DNA of 64,000 bases from UTCFX2 sp002050125 (GTDB lineage: Bacteria > Chloroflexota > Anaerolineae > Anaerolineales > UBA4823). Positions 14,422 through 22,916 of the stretch are shown here, piece after piece (position 1 is the first letter of the stretch; every line of letters begins with the position of its first letter). The stretch covers positions 620,001 through 684,000 of the forward strand of contig JAOSJQ010000001.1 of NCBI GenBank assembly GCA_027494035.1. Direction: 5' to 3'. The notes beneath the pieces were generated by a model, which saw only the letters and a program-made list of their open reading frames with translations, was not told the origin of the DNA and ran no database searches. The position numbers were made by a program, and so were the translations under genes.

Positions 14422-16494
14422 TTATTCTTCCCGTTGAGCCGCGAGCTCTTTCTGGCGGGCGGCGATGATCTCGGACGCCAGGTGCGCCGGCACAACCTCG
14501 TGATGCGAATATTCCATGGTGAACACGCCTCTGCCGCCGGTGATGGAGCGCAAGTCCGTGGTGTAGCGCAGCATCTCCGCCAGCGGCACCTGAGCCGTCA
14601 CCACTGAGCGACCCTTCTCGGTGTCCATTCCCTGCACGCGCGCCCGGCGGGTATTCAAGTCGCCCATAATATCGCCCATATTGGCTTCAGGCACCGTGAT
14701 GCGCACCAGCATGATCGGCTCCAACAAGACCGGCGCGGCGTCTTTCACTGCCAGCTTGAAACATTCGCGCGCGGCGATTTCGAACGCGACCGGCTTGGAA
14801 TCAACCGGGTGTTCCTTCCCGTCGTACACCGACACTTTCACATGTCCGAGCGGGAAACCGGCGATTACGCCTTCCTTCATGACGCTCTTAATCCCCTTTT
14901 CGATCGCCGGCTGGTAGCTGGAGGAGACCGCCCCGCCAAACACATCCCAACTGAATGTGTAATCTTCATCCTGGAGCGGTTCGATCCTCATCGCCACTTC
15001 GCCGAACTGACCCGCTCCACCGGTTTGCTTCTTGTGGCGGTACTGCGCCTGCCCTTGCTTGGTGATCGATTCCTGATAAGGAACGCGCGGCTCCTGGGTG
15101 AGCAGGTTGGTTTGAAATTTGGCTTCGGCTTTGCGAATCGCCACATCAATGTGCTGGTCCCCCATGCCTTGCAGAATGGTCTGGTTGGTGGATGGCTCCA
15201 TATGCCAGGTCAAGGTGGGGTCCTCTTCGGCAAGACGGGTCAGCGTGGTGCTGATCTTGGCTGAATCCGACTGGCTCTTCGGGCTAACCGCAACCTGATA
15301 AAGCGCGCTGGGGTAGGTTGGCTGGTCGAAAGTCAGCGGGTGACCCTTATCGCACAGCGTATCGCCAGTGGACGTCAGGTTGAGCTTGGGGACCGTGGCA
15401 ATATCGCCGGCGTGCACCACCTTGACCGCCAGCTGCTCCTTGCCGCGCAGCAGGTGGATCGTTCCCACCCGCTCTTCGGCGCTCTTGCTCTGGTTCCAAA
15501 TGCGGCTGTCAGAAGTCATCATCCCGGAATAGACCCGGAAGTAGGTGATCTTCCCCACAAATGGATCTGCGGTGGTTTTCCAGACGTACGCCGCCAGCGG
15601 ACCGCTGTCCAGCGCCTGCAACTCTTCTTCGCCGTCTTTGCCGTGCGCCTTGACCGTGGGTCTTTTGAGCGGCGAGGGCATCAAATCGACCAGCGCATCC
15701 AATAAGGGCGCTAGACCGATCTCCGCCGAACCAGCCGCGGCGAATACCGGCGCAAACAACCCAGCCTGGAATGCGTTGACCAGCCCGCGCATGATCTCAG
15801 CCGCGCTCAACTCTTCGCCTTCCAGATACTTTTCCAGGAGCGTGTCTTCGCCTTCGGCGGCGGCTTCGATCATCTCCATCCTGGCTGTTTCAGCCTGATC
15901 CAGCCAGTCCGCCGGGATTTCAGCCGCCGTCTTGCCGCTGCCGGCGTAAGCCTTCATGCTGAGCAGATCGATCACGCCTTTAAAACCTGCCTTCTCACCC
16001 CACGGAAGCTGGAGTGGCACTAAACGCACCGAGACAAGCTCGCGCACCGAATCCAGCGCCTTCGCGAAGTCGGCGTTGTCGCGGTTCATTTTGTTGATCA
16101 CCACGAAGCGCGGCAAGTTGAATTGCTCGCAATAGTTCAAGGCGATTTCAGTGCCAACCTCTGCCCCGGAAACTGCATCGATCAAGACCACCGCGCCATC
16201 GGCGACGCGCAGCGCTGAGATCACCTCGCCCACAAAATCGGTATAGCCGGGAGTGTCCAGCAGGTTGATTTTGTGCTCGCGGTATTCGACGGGTATCAAC
16301 GCGGTCGAAAGCGAAATCCCGCGGCGGACCTCCTCATCCTCGAAATCCGCCGTGGTCGTGCCGTCCTCGATTTTCCCCAGGCGGGTAGTCGCGCCCGTAA
16401 AATGCAAGAATGCCTCTGCCAGCATCGTCTTGCCCGCGCTGCTGTGCGATACCAGAGCGACGTTGCGAATAGAATCGGTTGTGTATTCCTTCAT
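14422..16494 (-). CDS. Elongation factor G-like translational GTPase (EF-G2 type)
   Basis: Protein of 690 residues with EF-G domains I-V and no zinc or extra insertions. The P-loop is SHSSAGKT (16-23), switch II is DTPGYTDF (80-87) and G4 is NKMN (134-137). Two key sites differ from standard EF-G: the catalytic His after DTPG is Tyr, and the Asp of NKxD that reads the guanine is Asn137. The C-terminal half (ECFKLAVKDAAPVLLEP) is well conserved. Such paralogues occur beside the true EF-G; the role is unclear. GGGAAGG-like ribosome site and a TATAAT box at 16580-16585 (minus) lie upstream. Confidence 0.88.
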   Translation of the reverse strand: MKEYTTDSIRNVALVSHSSAGKTMLAEAFLHFTGATTRLGKIEDGTTTADFEDEEVRRGISLSTALIPVEYREHKINLLDTPGYTDFVGEVISALRVADGAVVLIDAVSGAEVGTEIALNYCEQFNLPRFVVINKMNRDNADFAKALDSVRELVSVRLVPLQLPWGEKAGFKGVIDLLSMKAYAGSGKTAAEIPADWLDQAETARMEMIEAAAEGEDTLLEKYLEGEELSAAEIMRGLVNAFQAGLFAPVFAAAGSAEIGLAPLLDALVDLMPSPLKRPTVKAHGKDGEEELQALDSGPLAAYVWKTTADPFVGKITYFRVYSGMMTSDSRIWNQSKSAEERVGTIHLLRGKEQLAVKVVHAGDIATVPKLNLTSTGDTLCDKGHPLTFDQPTYPSALYQVAVSPKSQSDSAKISTTLTRLAEEDPTLTWHMEPSTNQTILQGMGDQHIDVAIRKAEAKFQTNLLTQEPRVPYQESITKQGQAQYRHKKQTGGAGQFGEVAMRIEPLQDEDYTFSWDVFGGAVSSSYQPAIEKGIKSVMKEGVIAGFPLGHVKVSVYDGKEHPVDSKPVAFEIAARECFKLAVKDAAPVLLEPIMLVRITVPEANMGDIMGDLNTRRARVQGMDTEKGRSVVTAQVPLAEMLRYTTDLRSITGGRGVFTMEYSHHEVVPAHLASEIIAARQKELAAQREE

Positions 16495-16579
16495 TTATAG
16501 AGACCTTCCCGAGCAGTTAAAATGGCATGTCTATTATCAGGCGGCGCCGGGCATCGATCATCCCTCCCCCCGCCAATCC

Positions 16580-16585
16580 ATTATA
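16580..16585 (-). promoter_or_regulatory. -10 box TATAAT for the EF-G-like gene
   Basis: Consensus TATAAT on the minus strand, 85 bases upstream of the EF-G-like start. The predicted leader is about 80 bases and GC-rich. No good -35 match was seen. The rest of the 300-base gap 16495-16794 holds this leader, the terminator at 16705-16734 and no further gene. Confidence 0.4.
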
Positions 16586-16704
16586 TCCAGACTAGGCAGC
16601 CGCTCCATTTTGAAGCCCACCAGACCCTGGTTGAGTTACAAAACACGCGCAGGGATTATATCATTAGAAGCCAATTTGATCTCCAGTTCATCGATCTACA
16701 AATG

Positions 16705-16734
16705 AAAAACTGGCGGACCGGACCGCCAGTTTTT
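16705..16734 (-). terminator. Strong rho-independent terminator after the secreted-protein gene
   Basis: A perfect 12-base stem AAAAACTGGCGG (16705-16716) pairs with CCGCCAGTTTTT (16723-16734) around a 6-base loop. It lies 61 bases past the stop of the minus-strand gene ending at 16795, and read on that strand ends in a T-run. Confidence 0.88.
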
Positions 16735-16794
16735 CTAATTGCAGAACGGGAGGGAAGAAATTCGATGATCTGCCCGGGGAAATGGGTCGCTAAT

Positions 16795-18336
16795 CTACGG
16801 CGCACAAGCCTCCAAGAAGACGTCATCCACGTACAAAGCCGTGTTGCCGCCCCAGCCATCGTTGGCGGCGCCAAACAAGATGCTGATCGTCTGACCGCGG
16901 AAGGGCAGCAGGTCATACTCACGATATAGCCAGTTGTACGAGTCAACCGGGAACCATTTGAACAACTGCGCCAGGGTAATCGTGTTCCCCGCATTGCGTA
17001 TGTGCGCATACTGGCTCTCCACCGCGTCGGGGGAATCGATCCAGCTCTGCCGGCTCAGCGCATTTTGCTCTGCCAGGTGAAAGCCCCACAGGTCGGAGCT
17101 GCGCGGTAACAGTCTCATCTTCAACCGGGCGTAATTGGCGTTCGAGGGTATCGCCACCGTAACGGGCTGCCAAACCTCGGACGTTGTAAACTGGTGTGGG
17201 AACAGGTTGACCGCGCCGACCGGGATGCCGTTCAACATCGACTGCACCGGGCTGAAATAATACTGGTTGGTGTAAGCCGACGGGATATTCGCCGTCGATA
17301 TGATGGTCCAGCCCCCTGCCGCCTCGAAGTTCGAATTTGTCAGCAGATTTTGACACCCGGTATAGGTGATGCTGTCTGCGCAGATGTTCACCACCACGTC
17401 GTCAAAATAGGCGTTGGAAACGCCGCCCCACCCATCGTTGTACGTTCCAAATTCAAGCTTGACCTTGCGGTTGGTGTTGGCGAATGCCAGCAGCGAAAGC
17501 GCCCCAGTATCGACCCAGGCTTGATCGTTCCGGCGAACTTGCATGACATAACCCAAAATGACATCCGTGTTGGCATCGATCAGCGCGATGTACTGAAAAT
17601 CCCCGATGAATGAGGGCGCGTCCGGGGCGGCGGTGTCAAAGCCCACCGAGTTTGGAAGCTGCTTGATCGACGGGGCGACGCTTTCGCTGGTGTAGGGGAA
17701 GTAGAACATCTGCACCGTTGCGCTCGAAGCGTCGGAGGGGATCACAAACTCGTGCGAGTGCCAGCGCGACCAGCTCTCTCGGTTATTACCGGCGGGCGGC
17801 CAAGAATCCATAATCCCGGTAAAACCGGAGCGGGCACCGGTGTACGCCTGGGCAGTGGTGTAGTACGGCGTAAATCCATTGGCTTTGCCGCTGATTGGGT
17901 TCCAGTAATACTCCGGAACCTCAAAGCTCGGGTTGGGGATCGGCGTCGAACAGGCAGACACTGCCGTAAAGCTCATATTGTTGGCGTCTTTATCCAGGAA
18001 GATGTTCGAAACGGCTGGCTCCAGATTGTAGCCGTCCTTGGAGGCAGAAATCTGGCGCTGACCGTCAACGACCTGCATGGAGTAGATCCCATCCTTGTCT
18101 GTCACGGCGGTCTGACCGCTGTCGCTTTCAACCGTTACGCCGCCGACCGGCATATCGTACATATCTTTGATCTGTCCAGCCAGGGTGTAAGATTGCTGCC
18201 TCAGCACCATCGGCATAAAAATTTTCTGAGAATCCTCGGGCTGAGCAGGGCGTTCCTCTTGAGCCGAGCCAACGCCCGGGCTCACCAGGGCTACGATAAA
18301 AAACGAAATTGCTATGAGGTAGAGCAGCTTTTTCAT
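16795..18336 (-). CDS. Secreted protein with carboxypeptidase-regulatory-like domain and two jelly-roll-like modules
   Basis: Protein of 513 residues. A signal peptide (about 1-25, cleavage near GSA-Q) is followed by FMPMVL, a segment often seen after the signal peptide in Chloroflexota exported proteins. Residues 50-125 form a carboxypeptidase-regulatory-like beta domain (TLAGQIKDMYDMPVGGVTV). Two tandem modules follow (about 128-318 and 325-512). Each opens with a cysteine and NPSFE or NSNFE and closes with NDGWGG..A.YVDDV...C, like carbohydrate-binding or MAM-type jelly rolls. No catalytic motif seen. Probably binds a surface glycan or protein. Single gene with its own terminator. Confidence 0.72.
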   Translation of the reverse strand: MKKLLYLIAISFFIVALVSPGVGSAQEERPAQPEDSQKIFMPMVLRQQSYTLAGQIKDMYDMPVGGVTVESDSGQTAVTDKDGIYSMQVVDGQRQISASKDGYNLEPAVSNIFLDKDANNMSFTAVSACSTPIPNPSFEVPEYYWNPISGKANGFTPYYTTAQAYTGARSGFTGIMDSWPPAGNNRESWSRWHSHEFVIPSDASSATVQMFYFPYTSESVAPSIKQLPNSVGFDTAAPDAPSFIGDFQYIALIDANTDVILGYVMQVRRNDQAWVDTGALSLLAFANTNRKVKLEFGTYNDGWGGVSNAYFDDVVVNICADSITYTGCQNLLTNSNFEAAGGWTIISTANIPSAYTNQYYFSPVQSMLNGIPVGAVNLFPHQFTTSEVWQPVTVAIPSNANYARLKMRLLPRSSDLWGFHLAEQNALSRQSWIDSPDAVESQYAHIRNAGNTITLAQLFKWFPVDSYNWLYREYDLLPFRGQTISILFGAANDGWGGNTALYVDDVFLEACAP

Positions 18337-18447
18337 GGTATCTTCCCTCTCTCTAGCAGAACTTGGGATGGGGGATAGACAATTCCCGCATCGAAAAATG
18401 ACAGTTTACCAGCCTTTCGCTTCAACTTCACTTAAATTCTAGTCAAT

Positions 18448-18464
18448 TGGTCAAAAAAAGACCA
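18448..18464. repeat. Short inverted repeat TGGTC-A7-GACCA in a divergent gap
   Basis: In the 202-base AT-rich gap between the secreted-protein gene (minus) and the methyltransferase gene (plus) there is a 5-base inverted repeat around seven A. The gap is markedly richer in A+T than its surroundings and must hold both promoters. A TAGAAT box at 18499-18504 may serve the plus gene. Confidence 0.3.
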
Positions 18465-18538
18465 TTAAATTCGAGTAAATTCTTTTATGCAAAGCATAGT
18501 AGAATCTCTCTCACTGATCTTTTTAACCTCCGATAAAA

Positions 18539-19123
18539 ATGAAATTTGGGCGCAGCTTATTTTTCCAAATCCGCTATTTTTTCGATCCTCCCTGGGATAC
18601 CGGGATCACGCCGCCAGAACTGGAAGATTTTGCAGCCGCCCACCCACCGGGGCGCGCGCTCGATCTGGGCTGCGGAACCGGGACGAACGTGATCTACCTG
18701 GCGCAGCGCGGTTGGAAAGCTACCGGGGTGGATTTCGTCGGGCAGGCGATTCGCAAAGCGCGCCGCAAAGCGCGCCAGGCGGGCGTACAAGCCCGCTTTC
18801 TAAAGGACGATGTGGTCCGCTTGCGGGAGATTTCAGGTTTGTTCGATTTGATTCTGGATATCGGTTGTTTCCATAACCTGTCCGTCCCAGAGCGCCAAAC
18901 CTATCTACAGAACCTGAGCCGCTTGCTGCACCCCCAGGGCGCTTACCTGCTTTATGGGTTTGTCCGCACGGAGGCTGGCGACGGTCCCGGCGTGGGCGCC
19001 GCCGACATTCAAGCGTTCGAAGAGCGGTTCGAGCTTATTGAGCGCTGCCAGGGGACCGACCGGGGGCGCGCCTCCGCCTGGTTCACCTGGCGAAAACCTG
19101 TCGATCCCGCGCCGGTGCAATGA
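18539..19123 (+). CDS. Class I SAM-dependent methyltransferase
   Basis: Protein of 194 residues with the Rossmann methyltransferase core: motif I LDLGCGTGTNVIYLAQRG, the acidic strand ATGVDF, then DVVRL and FDLILDIGCFHNL. The short length and missing insertion fit small-molecule methyltransferases of the methyltransf_25/11 kind. Substrate unknown. The stop overlaps the next gene by 4 bases (ATGA), so the two are co-translated. Confidence 0.82.
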   Translation: MKFGRSLFFQIRYFFDPPWDTGITPPELEDFAAAHPPGRALDLGCGTGTNVIYLAQRGWKATGVDFVGQAIRKARRKARQAGVQARFLKDDVVRLREISGLFDLILDIGCFHNLSVPERQTYLQNLSRLLHPQGAYLLYGFVRTEAGDGPGVGAADIQAFEERFELIERCQGTDRGRASAWFTWRKPVDPAPVQ

Positions 19124-20037
19124 AGCATTTTCTTTTCCTGTTCCTGGATGGGGTCGGACTTGGCGAGGATGACCCGCAAACTAACCCGTTTGCCCGGGCA
19201 GCCATGCCCGCCCTGCAGCACTTGCTGGATGGGAAGCGTTTGGTGCGGGATGACGCCCCCTTACAGGGCGGGCGCGCCACCCTGCTGGCGCTGGATGCTA
19301 ACCTGGGCGTCGCCGGCTTGCCACAATCTGCCACGGGGCAAGCCACGCTGATCAACGGAAAGAACGTCCCGGCTGCCATCGGAAACCATTACGGTCCCAA
19401 GCCAAACCCGCAAGTCGCCGAGATCGTCAGCGCCGATAACCTGTTCAAAACGCTCAATCGGCGCGGGTTGAGCGCCGCTTTCTTGAACGCCTTCCCGCCG
19501 GGTTACTTCGAGGGGATCGCCTCGGGGCGCCGGCTCTATGGAACCCTTGCGCTGGCGGCTTCGCGGGCGGGCGTGCCCCTGCGCACCATGGAAGACCTGC
19601 AGCAAGGTCAGGCGGTTTCGGCTGATTTCAACGGTGCGGGGCTGCGCGAGCGGCTCGGGCTCAAAGACGTTCCCCTGATCAGCTTCGATGAAGCCGGGCG
19701 CCGGCTGGCGCGCCTGGCAGCGGCGCACGATTTTTCGCTGTTCGAGTACTGGCTCACCGACTACGCCGGGCATTCACAGGATATGCAAGCTGCCTGCCGC
19801 CTGCTGGAAGAGTTCGACCAGGCGCTGGCGGGGCTGCTGGCTGAGTGGGACGATGACCAGGGGCTGGTCCTGCTCGTCTCGGATCACGGCAACCTGGAAG
19901 ACTTGAGCACCCGCCGCCACACCGCAAACCCGGTGCCCTGTTTGGTCATCGGCGCGCCGCATTTGCGCCAGCCCTTCGCTGCCGGGCTAAACGACCTGAC
20001 CGACATCGCGCCAGCCATCCTGCGATTCTTTTCCTGA
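19120..20037 (+). CDS. Alkaline-phosphatase-superfamily metalloenzyme (phosphomutase-like)
   Basis: Protein of 305 residues. The start FLFLDGVGLGEDD supplies the first metal-binding Asp. The nucleophile region is QSATGQATLINGKN, and the second metal site is made by DYAGHSQDM and LLVSDHGNLED. This is the catalytic core shared by cofactor-independent phosphoglycerate mutase and phosphopentomutase, but without their large insertion domain, so it may be a phosphatase or a short mutase. Two metal ions (Mn or Zn) are expected. Coupled to the methyltransferase upstream. Confidence 0.75.
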   Translation: MKHFLFLFLDGVGLGEDDPQTNPFARAAMPALQHLLDGKRLVRDDAPLQGGRATLLALDANLGVAGLPQSATGQATLINGKNVPAAIGNHYGPKPNPQVAEIVSADNLFKTLNRRGLSAAFLNAFPPGYFEGIASGRRLYGTLALAASRAGVPLRTMEDLQQGQAVSADFNGAGLRERLGLKDVPLISFDEAGRRLARLAAAHDFSLFEYWLTDYAGHSQDMQAACRLLEEFDQALAGLLAEWDDDQGLVLLVSDHGNLEDLSTRRHTANPVPCLVIGAPHLRQPFAAGLNDLTDIAPAILRFFS

Positions 20038-20063
20038 AACATGCCCCCTTTTTCTTTTTAAGG

Positions 20064-20069
20064 TATACT
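20064..20069 (+). promoter_or_regulatory. -10 box TATACT immediately before lepA
   Basis: TATACT ends 10 bases before the lepA ATG, so a start of transcription about 7 bases after the box would give a leader of only 3-4 bases. There is no ribosome site, consistent with a leaderless mRNA. Confidence 0.45.
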
Positions 20070-20079
20070 TCTGCCGCAT

Positions 20080-21882
20080 ATGTCCACCGACCATATTCGC
20101 AATTTCTGCATCATCGCGCATATCGATCATGGCAAATCTACCCTGGCTGATCGATTGCTTCAATTAACCGGAACGATCTCCGAGCGCGAGATGACCGAAC
20201 AGGTGCTCGACAGCATGGATCTGGAGCGCGAAAAAGGGGTGACCATCAAAGCCTCCGCCGTGCGCATGAACTACACGGCCTCCGATGGACAGGTTTACGA
20301 ACTCAACCTCATCGACACCCCGGGGCACGTCGATTTTGGCTACGAAGTGAGCCGGGCGCTCAACGCCTGCGAAGGCGCGCTGCTGGTGGTCGACGCTTCC
20401 CAGGGCATCGAAGCTCAGACGCTGGCGAACCTGTACCTGGCGCTCGAAGCCAATCTGGAAATCATCCCGGTCATCAACAAGATCGACCTGATCTCCGCCC
20501 ACCCCGACCAGGTCGCCGAGGAGATCAGCAGCCTGATTGGCACGCCGGCGGATCAGATCCTGCGCATCTCAGCCAAAGACGGCACTAACGTCTCGGACGT
20601 GCTCGAAGCGATCGTGCAAAAAATCCCGCCGCCCGTGGGCGACGAATCCGCCCCGCTGCGCGCCCTGATCTTCGATTCGCACTACGACCCCTATAAAGGC
20701 GTGGTGGCATATGTGCGGGTGATGGACGGCGAAGTCTGTCCGACCGACAGCCTGTTATTGATGGCTAGCGCAACGGTCATCAAGCCGGTTGAAATCGGAA
20801 TTTTTGTCCCCAACCTGCGCCCCACCAACCGGCTCTCCGCGGGCGAGGTCGGCTATGTGGCAACCGGGCTCAAAACCGTGCGCGAATGCCGCGTCGGCGA
20901 TACGATCACCCTCGCCGCCCGACCCGCCCCCCAGCCGCTGCCGGGTTACCGCAAGGTCAAACCGATGGTGTTCGCCGGGGTTTACCCGGTCGAAGGCGAG
21001 GACTACACCGACCTCAAGGACGCCCTGGAGAAATTACAGCTCAACGACGCCTCTCTGGTTTTCGATCCCGAAACCTCCCAGGCGCTCGGTTTCGGCTTTC
21101 GCTGCGGCTTCCTGGGCATGTTTCACATGGAGATCATTCAGGAACGTCTCGAACGCGAGTACGAACTGGATGTGGTTTTCACCGCCCCTTCGGTTGAATA
21201 TGAACTGGTGATGCTCGACGGCGAGGTGCAACACATTGACTCGCCCGCCGACCTGCCCGCCGAGGATCAGATCGCCGAGATTCGCGAACCCTGGATGAAA
21301 ATCCAGATCTTCACCCCGACGGAATATTACGGCATTGTGATGGAAATGACTACCAAGCGGCGCGGCGCGTTTATCGAACAGGAATACCCCGCTCCAAACC
21401 GCGTGCTGCTCTACTTCGAAATCCCGCTTTCCGAGTTGATCGTGGATTTCTTTGACCAGCTCAAATCGCGCACGCGCGGCTACGCCTCGCTCGATTATCA
21501 GTTCTCCGAATACCGCACCGAGGACCTGGTCAAGCTGGAGATCCTGGTCAATGAAGAGCCGGTCGACGCGCTCGCCACCATCGTGCACAAAGAGGACGCC
21601 TACCACAAAGGTCAAGCGGTCATCTCAAAACTCAAGGACATCATCCCCCGCCAGTTATTCGTGGTGCCTATTCAAGCCTACGCTGCCGGTCGGGTGATCT
21701 CACGCGCCAACGTCAAAGCGCTGCGCAAGGATGTTCTGGCAAAATGCTACGGCGGCGATATCACCCGCAAAAAGAAATTGCTCGAAAAACAAAAACGCGG
21801 CAAGAAACGCATGAAGATGGTGGGCAACGTCGAAATTCCTCAGGAGGCTTTCCTGGCGGTGCTGCGCATGGATGAAAGTTGA
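20080..21882 (+). CDS. lepA: Elongation factor 4 (LepA, ribosome back-translocation GTPase)
   Basis: Protein of 600 residues, the normal LepA length. GTPase motifs are canonical: AHIDHGKST, DTPGHVDF, NKID. The family-specific C-terminal domain is present with ISRANVKALRKDVLAKCYGGDITRKKKLLEKQKRGKKRMK. It binds stalled or mis-translocated ribosomes at the membrane or cytoplasm and moves them backward. The stop overlaps the next gene by 11 bases. No frame problems. Confidence 0.97.
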   Translation: MSTDHIRNFCIIAHIDHGKSTLADRLLQLTGTISEREMTEQVLDSMDLEREKGVTIKASAVRMNYTASDGQVYELNLIDTPGHVDFGYEVSRALNACEGALLVVDASQGIEAQTLANLYLALEANLEIIPVINKIDLISAHPDQVAEEISSLIGTPADQILRISAKDGTNVSDVLEAIVQKIPPPVGDESAPLRALIFDSHYDPYKGVVAYVRVMDGEVCPTDSLLLMASATVIKPVEIGIFVPNLRPTNRLSAGEVGYVATGLKTVRECRVGDTITLAARPAPQPLPGYRKVKPMVFAGVYPVEGEDYTDLKDALEKLQLNDASLVFDPETSQALGFGFRCGFLGMFHMEIIQERLEREYELDVVFTAPSVEYELVMLDGEVQHIDSPADLPAEDQIAEIREPWMKIQIFTPTEYYGIVMEMTTKRRGAFIEQEYPAPNRVLLYFEIPLSELIVDFFDQLKSRTRGYASLDYQFSEYRTEDLVKLEILVNEEPVDALATIVHKEDAYHKGQAVISKLKDIIPRQLFVVPIQAYAAGRVISRANVKALRKDVLAKCYGGDITRKKKLLEKQKRGKKRMKMVGNVEIPQEAFLAVLRMDES

Positions 21883-22910
21883 AAATCCGGTGACAATCGG
21901 CATCCGCCCCCGCTGGCGCCGGCTCGCGCCAGGGTTACTGATCAGCCTCGTCTCGCTTGGAATCATTTTTTACCTCGTCGATCCGGGGCGTTTCTTCGAG
22001 GCGCTGCGCCTGGCAGATTACCGCTACGTTCTCTTGTTGTTTGGGATCACCCTGATCTGGCTGGGCGTGCGCAGCCTGGTCTGGCGCACGCTGCTGCGCG
22101 AACAAGCCAGTTTCAGTCAGGTTTTTCTCACCTTGAACGAAGGTTACCTGCTAAACAACCTGCTGCCTTTTCGGCTGGGAGAGGTGGCGCGCGCCTTTCT
22201 ACTGGGCAAAAAAGCCGGTCTGGAGTTTTTGCAGGTGTTCTCGACGATCATCATCGAGCGCGCCCTGGACGTCGTGATGGCAGCCGCGTTGCTGCTGTTC
22301 ACGCTCCCGTTTGTGATCCAGGCTGGCTTAGCCTGGCAAGCTGCACTGGTTATCAGCGGGCTGGTGCTGCTGGGCTTGATTTTGCTGCACCTGCTGGCGC
22401 GCAATCAACCCTGGGCGCTGAGCCAGTTCAGCCGCCTGGCTGAACGATATGCTTTCGTGGAGAAACTCCTGGCAAACCAGCAATTGACGGCTTTTTTCTC
22501 GGGGCTGGACGCCCTGGTGAACTGGCGGCGTTTCATTAAAGTGATCCTGCTCATGATCGTCAACTGGGGGATTGCCGTGATCCAGTTCTACGTGCTGCTG
22601 CTGGCGTTCTTCCCTCAGGCGCGGCTGCTGTGGGGCGCATTCACGGTCAGCGTGATGGCTTTCGGGATCGCAGCGCCCTCGTCGCCGGGCGCGATCGGCG
22701 TGATGGAAGTCGCCATCATCGGCGCGCTCGCCGCGTTCAACTTAGGACCGTTCGACCGCCCTGGCAGCCGCCCTCACCGCCCACCTGACCAATTACCTGA
22801 CCACCGGCGTGATCGGCGCCTTTGCCCTGGCAAAGGACGGTCTCACCCTCAGCGGAGTATTTCGTGAGGTCAGCCAGATCTCCCCGCAGGCGGGTCCAAA
22901 CGCCGAGTAG
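21872..22910 (+). CDS. Lysylphosphatidylglycerol synthase TM / YbhN-like flippase-family membrane protein (frameshifted near C-terminus)
   Basis: Polytopic protein with about eight hydrophobic helices and the family's LLNNLLPFRLGEVARAFLLG and AFGIAAPSSPGAIGVMEVA. Such proteins resemble the membrane half of MprF and may move lipid-linked molecules. The annotated frame turns into proline/arginine nonsense after NLGPFD (about base 22756) and would stop at 22867. The other frame continues properly (ALAAALTAHLTNYLTTGVIG) to TAG at 22908-22910, 6 bases before the next ATG. One extra base at about 22756 explains this. First gene of the envelope glycan locus. Confidence 0.8.
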
Positions 22911-22916
22911 TGTCGC

